Shown: in pieces, positions 56,699 to 64,000 of the stretch | Layout: every line of letters starts with the position of its first letter | Numbering within the stretch: the first letter of the stretch is position 1 | Origin: Orychophragmus violaceus | Taxonomy: Eukaryota > Streptophyta > Magnoliopsida > Brassicales > Brassicaceae | Direction of reading: 5' to 3' | Length of the DNA: 64,000 bases | NCBI GenBank assembly: GCA_030180135.1 | Contig: CM058230.1 | Location: forward strand, 60,482,580 to 60,546,579 | Made by a program: the position numbers and the translations under genes | The notes under the pieces: generated by a model | Told to the model about the DNA's origin: nothing | Databases searched by the model: none | The model's input: only the letters and a program-made list of their open reading frames with translations

Positions 56699-57586
56699 TG
56701 ATATGAGATGAGGAGGCGTGATGGTTGGTGGCCGCGAGAGAGGTGGACGGGTGGGACGAAGCTGCTGGCCGAAGGCACTCTCAGCTTAGTTAGTGGGTGG
56801 TCGAGGGTGGTTTCAAAGCTACTGATCTTGATGAAAACTTAGGACAAAGGAACAAGCAAGTAACAAGTGAATATGTCTCGGTCTCTAGAGGGGCAGCCGC
56901 GCGGTAGAGAGAGAGCACAAACCGTTAGGGTTTTTCTTAGTTTAAACTTACTTGACTTTTCATTAAACTAAAAGAGTGTTTAAATAACTACAACTGAAAG
57001 CATATGGGCCAGAAACAATAGGGCCATCGAAAATACTAAAAAAACAAGGGAAATAAGACTTAAAAACGAGAAAGGAAAGTCTTGGTCGAAATAGAAAAAC
57101 TGGCCGGCCTGTCTCTCTAACGAACGGGCCTCGGATCACCTCGTTAAAAACCTTGTGAGGAAAACCCATTTGGGACAAAACCTCACAAGGGAAAAACAGT
57201 ATGATCCTTAGTCCAGAGACAGACCGGTCGAGGGATCGTCTGACTCGATACAGAAGATCATGGTCGGTCCGATCGTCCGGAGTAAGGGCCAGGGCGTGGT
57301 CGGATTGAATGGGTGGCCATCTCCAGTCTGGATCATCCTATGGGCCAACTGGTTAAGGACAGATTGTCCTAGATCGAGCTGGCCTAGCTGGGTCGTGATG
57401 TCTTCTATGCTTATCCTCGAGATCAGCTGCTCCATGGCATTGTTGAATTCAGCTTGTATCTGTCCCTGTCCCGAACGTGTCCTTGGTATGTCTCTCATGG
57501 TCGGAAACAGGTCAGCTAGCTTTGTGGTCGAGCCTGGTCCGTCTTGCTCGTCCAGCTCAGTGTCGGTCAAGCTGATCTCCTCATCA
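56699..57586 (-). mobile_element. Gypsy LTR, right copy (5' LTR)
   Basis: On the minus strand it opens TGATGAGGAGATCAGC and contains an open frame (57208-57570) that continues the polyprotein: TDTELDEQDGPGSTTKLADL and PRTRSGQGQIQAEFNNAMEQ. The second block parallels TRSRTRRLREGFNTAVENL of the young gypsy element. Confidence 0.88.
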
Positions 57587-58671
57587 ATTTTCCACTCCTT
57601 TCTTATCTCTCACCTCTATGTCAAACTCTTGGAGCAACAAAATCCATCTCAGCAGCCCTGGCTTAGCATCTTTCTTCTGCATCAGATACTTAAGCGCATA
57701 ATGGTCATTGTGTACAACTATTTTAGAGCCAATCAGATATGGGCAGAATTTCTCAAATGCAAACACAACTTCTAGCAACTCCTTCTCAGTTGTTGCATAA
57801 TTCCTTTGCGCATCATCAAGAGTTCTACTAGCATAGTAGATGGCCTGGAGCTTCTTATCCTTTTTCTGACCAAGTACAGCTTCTACTGCATAATCACTAG
57901 CATCACACATCACCTCGAAAGGAAGATCCCAGTCCGGAGGTTGTACAATTGGAGCAGAAATCAAAGCTTATTTCAGCTCCTCTAATGCAGCATGACACTC
58001 ATCTGTGAACTCAAACTTCACATCCTTGCAGAGAAGTGCAGTGAGTGGTCTAGCTATCTTGTTGAAGTCTTTAATAAATCTCCTGTAAAATCCAACATGC
58101 CTAAGGAAACTCCTCACTCCTTTGACTGATTCCGGCGCCTGTAGCCCTGTCATCACCTCAATCTTAGCTTTGTCCACTTCAATTCCTGCCTTAGATACTC
58201 TGTGTCCAAGTACAATGCCATCATTGACCATAAAATGACATTTCTCTCAATTCAAAACCAGGTGCTTTTCCTCACATCTAGCTAGCACCTTGCACAGATT
58301 ATCCAGACAAGCATGGTAAGATGGTCCGTAGACAGAAAAATCATCTATGAAGAACTCCATAAAATCCTCTATCATGTCTATGAAGATAGACATCATGCAC
58401 CTCTAAAACGTCGCAGGAGCATTACACAGTCCAAATGGCATTCTGCGGTATGCAAATGTGCCATAAGGACATGTAAATGTGGTCTTCTCCTGGTCCTCTG
58501 GGTGGATAGGGATCCGAAAGAAACCAGAATAGCCATTCAAAAAGCAGTAGTAAGGATGATTTGCCAACTTTCCAACATCTGATCAATGAAAGGGAGTGGA
58601 AAGTGGTCTTTTCTGGTGGCTGTATTCAACTTCCTGTAGTCTATGCACATCCTATGACCAGTGATTGTCCT
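57587..58671 (-). pseudogene. Athila-type reverse transcriptase fragment
   Basis: Minus strand. RT blocks CIDYRKLNTATRKDHFPLPF, FFIDDFSVYG (FIDD active site), RSFLRHVGFYRRFIKDF, then RNase H CDASDYAVEAVLGQ and ALKYLMQKKDAKPGLLRW. Stops lie near 57967 and around 58230-58400. These are Athila-clade forms, unlike the gypsy RTs above, so this is the only Athila RT in the window. It is cut by the gypsy LTR on the left and by the long-LTR element at 58672. Confidence 0.85.
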
Positions 58672-61137
58672 TGTAACGCCCCTTTCCCATTCTCCGCTGA
58701 CCGTCGAGCTGACCGGTCAACAGTAAAACAAGAACATGACCGATCGAACCCGAGCAAGTCGAACAGGAAAAGTTCGTCACAGGACGAAGTCAGAGACGGA
58801 TCGGTTTGAGACAAAGGCTCGCACTAATCCATCTTTGACCTCGCTGTCCTCACTTCCGTAATACAAGTTGTACACCTTGTACCACTTCGGTGAGTTGTGT
58901 CGGTTCGGACGAAACCTCATATCAGGGAAACAATTTCATTTCTGAGTAACCAAACGTTCAACACAACGTTAAATAGAATTTTTACAAACAATCGTTATCT
59001 CAAAGCACATAAGTAAATCAAACACATAAAATGGCGCCAAAGCCGAACCGAAAATAATACATCCAAAACCCCGAATCAAATCCCGTCACAAGCCATCCCG
59101 AACCACTTCCTTTATAACCCATTCTAGATATCTTTTATTAACTCCTCGATCTATCGGTTTAGAGTTAGTAAACTTACTAACTCCCCGACGTCTCATTATT
59201 AACTAATTGATTCATTATCCAATCCCGCTAATAAACCTAAACCCCCAACCCCGTTATAATATTCTATACGTTTATTTAGGTTTAACTCATATTTTAAGGT
59301 CGTCTTAATTCCCGTATATAGATTTATTAGTTATCGTTCTTATACATATATATATGCATATACGGTCCTATTCAAACGTGTCTATATGAACGCATCAATC
59401 AATCGTTGCTAAAAACCTAGCGGCACACAACCAATTAACCTTTTAATTCTCTTAAACCCTAACATGCTTATCCGATCCTAACAGGTTTAACACTAAACAT
59501 CCAATTAATTATTAATTACTAATCAGGTTAATTAACGGGTATACAATCCTAGCACTACGGTTTCTCGATTCTCGGTCTAAATGAATCTAAAGGTTTGTGA
59601 GCCGACTCACAGTGAGATAGGCCCGGAATGACGGTCTGACGCGGTATGAATCCCGAGACCTCCAAACTAAAACCCGAACTTCCCGTACGCACGAACTCGA
59701 ACCCCTAGGCTTCCCGAACACCCTGACATGAACCGCAAGTAGTCAATAGCCAGAGTCAACGCGTTGACCGGCGTTGACCACGAAGTTGACCAGCGTTGAC
59801 TTTGACCTCCGGTTGACCGTTGACTTTTACTTGAACCGGTTGACTTCCCAAACCAAACCGGTTGAACCACTGAACCATCAGAACCAACTGAACCGGTCTA
59901 ATTAGAACCGGTTAGGTTAAACCGGTTTTGGTCAAACATTGACCGGTTTGACCTAACCGTTGACCAAGGCTAAACCAGCCTTAAACCAACCCAAATCTTG
60001 AATTAAACCATCCCATAACACTCCTTGAAGAACCGGCTGAAGATTGGCGGCGGTTGGGCTTCTCCGGTGACTTCTCCGGCGTTGACCGGCGGTGGTCCGG
60101 TGTTGACAGGCCGGTTCACCCCTTTTTCGGGTGACTCAGAAGACGATCCACCTATCAAACTGACCGCAAATAAAAGATCTAGCCATCCATGGCTTCAAAA
60201 CATTCAAATCTGGTGAAGGTAGATTGATATTTCCCAAAACCCTAATCCACGGATGCTTGCCATCCAGATTCCGGCGAGATCTGGCGACGACGACAACGGT
60301 GGATGGCTGGAGATTGCAGAGGAGGGAGAGAGGAAGCTATAGCACTTTGCAGAAGTTGATTTGAGTTTATATTGAAGAAGTTATGGCATTTTTGGTGAAA
60401 GAAGATCTTATGAACACTCAAGAAAACTTTGAATGTTCTTGAGGTTCTATGAAGATCAAGGCTTTTTCTGGGTTTTCTGGGCAAGTGGGATGGATATAGA
60501 GAGAGAGGAGAGAGATCCCGTGGGTGTGAGGTAGAGAGAGATTTTTGGGAGCAAAAATGAGAGTGTTTTGCAACAACAATCTTTTGGTTCATGCACATAC
60601 CCATGCAAGTGCATGCACCCAATGGATGTGGAACCTCCAGAGGATAGACACCTGTCCATGCAGAGCTTATTTTGTACCAAAAACCCTTCCCAAACCGAAT
60701 TAAACCATTCCTTAACCCATTCCGACCCGATGCTTCAGTTTCTTCGGTTTCACGGATATTGTTTTAGAAAATACCAAATGATTTCCATAAATCCCCAAAC
60801 CTCTACAAACTGATTCTCCATGCTATTTTATGAATTTAGCATTTCAAATCACTCCGTTCGGACTTACGTAGCTCCGGTTATGAATTTTTGAAGTTTCTTC
60901 GGGTTTGTCGGTTTCTATTCCCGACAAGCCGTAAAACATGTTTCTGCTCCGATTCTTCCAATTCTGGTCTTCTAAACAATCTTTATGTCAATACATAAGA
61001 ATATTTGGCCCGTCTTGGCTTCCGTCTCGAACTTTGGTAAAATTACCATTTTGCCCCTCACTTGGCAAAAATGATAATTTTGTCCCTGGTTGACTTTCTG
61101 CTGCCTGATGACCGTATTTTGGATACGGGGTATCACA
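58672..61137 (-). repeat. Left (3') LTR of the gag-only element
   Basis: Its first ~260 bp match 63741-64000 closely. A stretch at 59761-59966 is dense in TTGACC/T and AACCGG words. No gene is supported; the short ORFs, including 60242-60622, have no recognisable domains. Confidence 0.85.
59761..59966 (+). promoter_or_regulatory. W-box cluster in the LTR
   Basis: Eleven TTGACC or TTGACT words occur within ~205 bp, all on the plus strand, mixed with AACCGGTT palindromes. TTGACY is the core bound by WRKY factors. Function here is inferred. Confidence 0.45.
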
Positions 61138-62552
61138 TTCTTCCCCACTTACAGAAATTCGGTCCCCGAATTCTCCGTCACTAACAGACTTCAAATCGGT
61201 TACGAATCCTGCAAGTTGCTTCATCACTTCATTCCGACGCTTCCATACTCGAACATTGTTGCCTACCACTGACCTCAACGGCTCAACCCTAGTCCAATCT
61301 GACATCTCAATCTGGTGTACCCTGATCCGCTCCACTCTTAACTGTCTCCATCGGTCTCAATCTTTAAACTCATTCCCTGATAGCTTCTCTGCTCTGATTC
61401 TCACTTCGGCTTTCCCACTTTGCTTCGACCTCCACATCCTTCGGATTGCGACTTTCTGTCTTCTTTCTGGGACACTCTTCAAGAATCTGATCATCTGCTT
61501 CCGTCTGACTGATTTCAACAACATCACTGATCCTTCTTTCCCAATCTTTTTGCTAACTCATCATTCTCGGCTTCTTTCTGTCGGTCGCTCGATAAGCTGT
61601 TACGTTTCCCACTGACGATGTCTACCACTGCTTTACGGTCCGGTCTACTTGTCTCACGATGTCTTGACACCTCTTCTCGCTTTTCGGGTTCGGGTTCGGT
61701 CTCGGATTCACATCGCGTCGCCATTCCGTCCTACATTCAACTCAACACTCACTGAAACAATTAGTTTCATCCCGATCTATCCCCGATATCACTTTCCCAT
61801 AGAAATATGGTTACTTAATCCGACGGTTACTCGTGATTAAATAACAATACACTATAAGTCCGTTCCCTCGTGAATTGACGGTTGAGCACAACCGTTCTCA
61901 GTCGGGTCAAAACCTGAAATAAAAATTAAAATAAAATCAACACTTTACCTTCCTAATAAAACCGAAAAAGCGATCAATCACTACTCAAATTTCCGAACAA
62001 CTAGCAATTCAACGGTCTCTAAGACCCAAAAACAATCAGTCTACCAAAACCCTCGCACGCTAATCACTACGCAATCTACTGCACAACAAATCAATCAATC
62101 AATCAATCAATCAACAGGAAATGAAAACAAGCAATCACCACACACACATTCACGCAATCTAATGATCGGTCGGATGCGTCGTCAGTCCGGGTTCGGGTCA
62201 TGATGAACGGTCGTCAGGTCTGCTCATCATTTGATTTCACACAATAATCTATTTGCTTTCAGAACCATCTCAATCATGCAAATAGTTACTATGCTACTCA
62301 AAACGATCAGCTGAACACTCTGCATCCACCACATACATAAAACGATATATCATACACAATAAGGTTTTCAGTACATGGTTATGATCAGAGTCCACACATA
62401 AGACCGTCATCATATCCAAAAACCCATACGACGCCGCTATACATCCGAAAAGTCAAAGACGACACGCAAAGTCGCCTATCCGCCGATCTATCTACAAGAC
62501 AAAAAGAAAGTTAGTGCCCCCACTTACCTGGCCTAACTACTCCTATCCTAAC
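61138..62552 (-). other. Internal 3' part of the gag-only element
   Basis: No pol motif in any frame. A (TCAA)n run lies near 62090-62115. The short minus frame at 61524-61724 is Glu/Lys/Arg-rich with no known domain. Confidence 0.45.
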
Positions 62553-63218
62553 CTAACGCCTCCAGCAAGACCAAAATGCCCAACACCACTGGCAAAACGA
62601 CTCGCTGAAGTATCCGCTGGCAGGTGCGCCGGGAGGGTGTGGTGGGTGTGTACCTCGAGATGGTTCTCCAACATGTTGTGGCTCGGCTATCGGGCAAAGA
62701 TGAGCAACGTGACCTGCACGGCCACACACCTGGCATACTGGAGTGGACGCTAAGCGCGGTCCACGGTAACACGCAGATGCCTGATGATTGTAACCTCCAC
62801 ACAACTGACAAGTCCTCACTGGCTCGGGTCTGGACAACCGAACAACCGGTAACTGCACAACGGGCGGCTGACTGGGCTCGGGATCTCTGCGGTTGGGTCC
62901 CACTCGATAATCCTCTGGTACTGGTACTCTGTACGGCTCTCCATATGGCACACATGCTCCGGATCCGACGGTAGGACAAGTCGATGCTCCATGACCCTCG
63001 TGACCACATAACTGACAGTAGTCGGGTCCCAGTACTAGATGGGACGGCTCCCGAAGGCGTGGGTCTACTGGTCGAGGGCACCAATGCAAATGAAATCCCT
63101 GCACTCCACACGCACTGCACGTCCTGTACTCTGGTATTGCTGGAGGCGCCTCTACCATCTCGGCTGGTGGTGTAACTGGCTCGAACTGTAACTCAGTAGA
63201 TCCAGGTGATATGACCAT
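62553..63218 (-). CDS. Zinc-knuckle array protein (gag C-terminal part)
   Basis: 221 residues from ATG 63216-63218. There are three canonical CX2CX4HX4C knuckles: C68/C71/H76/C81, C137/C140/H145/C150 and C162/C165/H170/C175. A fourth at 34-47 (CSACGVQGFHLHWC) has shifted histidines. Linkers are Pro-rich. Upstream, gag-like frame (EKVAMLEDVLK) continues in register through two stops near 63257 and 63280, so the natural protein was longer. Plant gypsy gags usually have one knuckle. Knuckles bind element RNA. Confidence 0.7.
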   Translation of the reverse strand: MVISPGSTELQFEPVTPPAEMVEAPPAIPEYRTCSACGVQGFHLHWCPRPVDPRLREPSHLVLGPDYCQLCGHEGHGASTCPTVGSGACVPYGEPYRVPVPEDYRVGPNRRDPEPSQPPVVQLPVVRLSRPEPVRTCQLCGGYNHQASACYRGPRLASTPVCQVCGRAGHVAHLCPIAEPQHVGEPSRGTHPPHPPGAPASGYFSESFCQWCWAFWSCWRR

Positions 63219-63733
63219 GTCTAACGGCGTACGAGGTGATCCAGGTCGTAGGTCCGGCTAGTGATGAGGTCCGACCTGCTACTTCAAAACATCCTCAAGC
63301 ATAGCTACCTTCTCATCCACCTGCTGCTGCTCTAGAACCCTGTAAATGTCGCAAAGGAACTGGTGGACGATCCGATGTACGAGAACCTCGTGAATGGCCT
63401 GGCGATGCTGGGTATCCCTGAAACTAATCCAACTAACCCTGCGACGAACCGGCTGATCCCTGCTGACTCATGATGCTCAACTGTAACTACACCGCGCACA
63501 CACACACACCCCTACACTCCTCCCAGGACACACTGCTGAAAGACTGCAATCAAAAACACGAAACATTAGTACATATCATACAAAAATTCTACTTCCCATC
63601 TCAACCCCGGGTTTAACGGACGCGGCTCGGTTTCCTAATGGATGCTTGTGTGACACATTTGACTCGATAAAACACGGAAAACACTCAAAAATGAAATGTT
63701 TCGAAACCCATGCAGAACCATGCTCTGATACCA
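63219..63733 (-). other. Gag N-terminal remnant, leader and PBS
   Basis: Broken coding sequence (63219-63480) with stops, then a leader with a (CA)n run at 63487-63506. The PBS image TGCTCTGATACCA lies at 63721-63733, seven bases before the LTR at 63741. Confidence 0.6.
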
Positions 63734-64000
63734 CCTTGTCTGTAACGCCCATTTCCCATTCTCCACTGACCGTCGAGCTGACCGGTCAACAATCAAACAA
63801 GAACATGACCGATCAAACCCGAGCAAGTCGAACAGGAAAAGTTCGTCATAAGACGAAGTCAGAGACGGATCGGTTTGAGACAAAGCCTCGCACTAATCCA
63901 TCTTTGACCTCGCTGTCCTCACTTCCGTAATACAAGTTGTACACCTTGTACCACTTCGGTGAGTTGTGTCGGTTCGGACGAAACCTCATATCAGGGAAAC

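Larger units (their letters stand above)
50989..57586 (-). mobile_element. Older minus-strand Ty3/gypsy element
   Basis: The 5' LTR is 56699-57586 (888 bp). The PBS is the complement of TGGTATCAGAGC near 56685-56696. Gag, protease, RT, RNase H and integrase follow leftward, then a polypurine tract (TTCCCACCCTCTT on plus, about 51010-51022) and the last 21 bp of the 3' LTR (50989-51009). The rest of that LTR was lost at the junction with LTR d. Stops or shifts occur in gag, RT, RNase H and integrase, and a solo LTR interrupts RT, so it is dead and older than 35316-42085. Confidence 0.9.
58672..64000 (-). mobile_element. Large-LTR, gag-only retrotransposon (runs off the window)
   Basis: The left LTR is 58672-61137 (2466 bp; on minus TGTGATACCCC...GGGCGTTACA). 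The right LTR starts at 63741 and is cut by the window end. The PBS image TGCTCTGATACCA lies at 63721-63733. A polypurine tract, seen as TTCTTCCCCACTT, follows 61137. The internal part is only ~2.6 kb, with a zinc-knuckle gag and no pol. GTCCT (58667-58671) is the expected left target duplication. Its left end cuts the Athila RT. Confidence 0.85.

Noticed and set aside
60242..60622. A 126-codon minus ORF inside the long LTR
   Set aside because: It lies wholly within an LTR, has no recognisable domain and biased Ser/Pro composition; probably chance.

Overview
The window is nuclear plant DNA, almost certainly from a Brassicaceae species with a repeat-rich genome. The evidence is an intact nine-exon chlorophyllide a oxygenase gene very close in protein sequence to the Arabidopsis CAO I remember, GT-AG introns, and Brassicaceae-style Athila, gypsy, Copia, LINE, SINE, MULE and Helitron-like repeats. 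Only two single-copy host genes look functional: CAO (9913-12372, +) and a 100-residue double zinc-ribbon protein (21117-21419, -). Everything else is mobile DNA, decayed gene pieces or AT-rich intergenic sequence. From memory, both host genes have neighbouring relatives on the pericentromeric part of Arabidopsis chromosome 1, which would fit the heavy repeat load.

Layout. 1-3765: a Copia 3' end with its LTR, abutting a minus-strand Athila-like gag fragment with 5' leader, primer binding site (PBS) and LTR. 3766-9250: AT-rich sequence, ending in three Helitron-like terminal repeats. 9250-12767: CAO with a G-box promoter and 3' flank. 12768-15167: a gag-only Copia element whose LTR holds a MULE-like MITE. 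15168-16130: F-box-associated pseudogene pieces. 16430-20455: a decayed L1-type LINE. 21117-21419: the zinc-ribbon gene. 22418-22587: a tRNA-derived SINE. 24525-25562: a MULE with long terminal inverted repeats.

29250-57586 is a nest of LTR retrotransposons. Two minus-strand Ty3/gypsy copies (29250-30472 and 50989-57586) flank a chain of Athila-like units that has four LTRs (30473-31154, 44020-45215, 48101-49274, 49784-50988). A young plus-strand gypsy element (35316-42085, TSD CCCAG) cuts an Athila-type ORF inside that chain. A 653-bp solo LTR (52785-53437, TSD TATAG) sits in the reverse transcriptase of the second gypsy copy. 57587-58671 is Athila-type pol. From 58672 to beyond the window end there is an element with ~2.5-kb LTRs and only a zinc-knuckle gag.

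The most unusual signal is a family of ~35-50 bp dyad-symmetric sequences built on TCGATCGA cores. They occur repeatedly in the leaders, ORFs, spacers and LTRs of the Athila-like elements, and also in the unrelated solo LTR. The same motif is read in two different codon frames in two related ORFs, which argues that the nucleic acid, not the peptide, is what is kept. A second signal is that two gypsy families encode the end of their polyprotein inside the LTR, with the polypurine tract serving as coding sequence.
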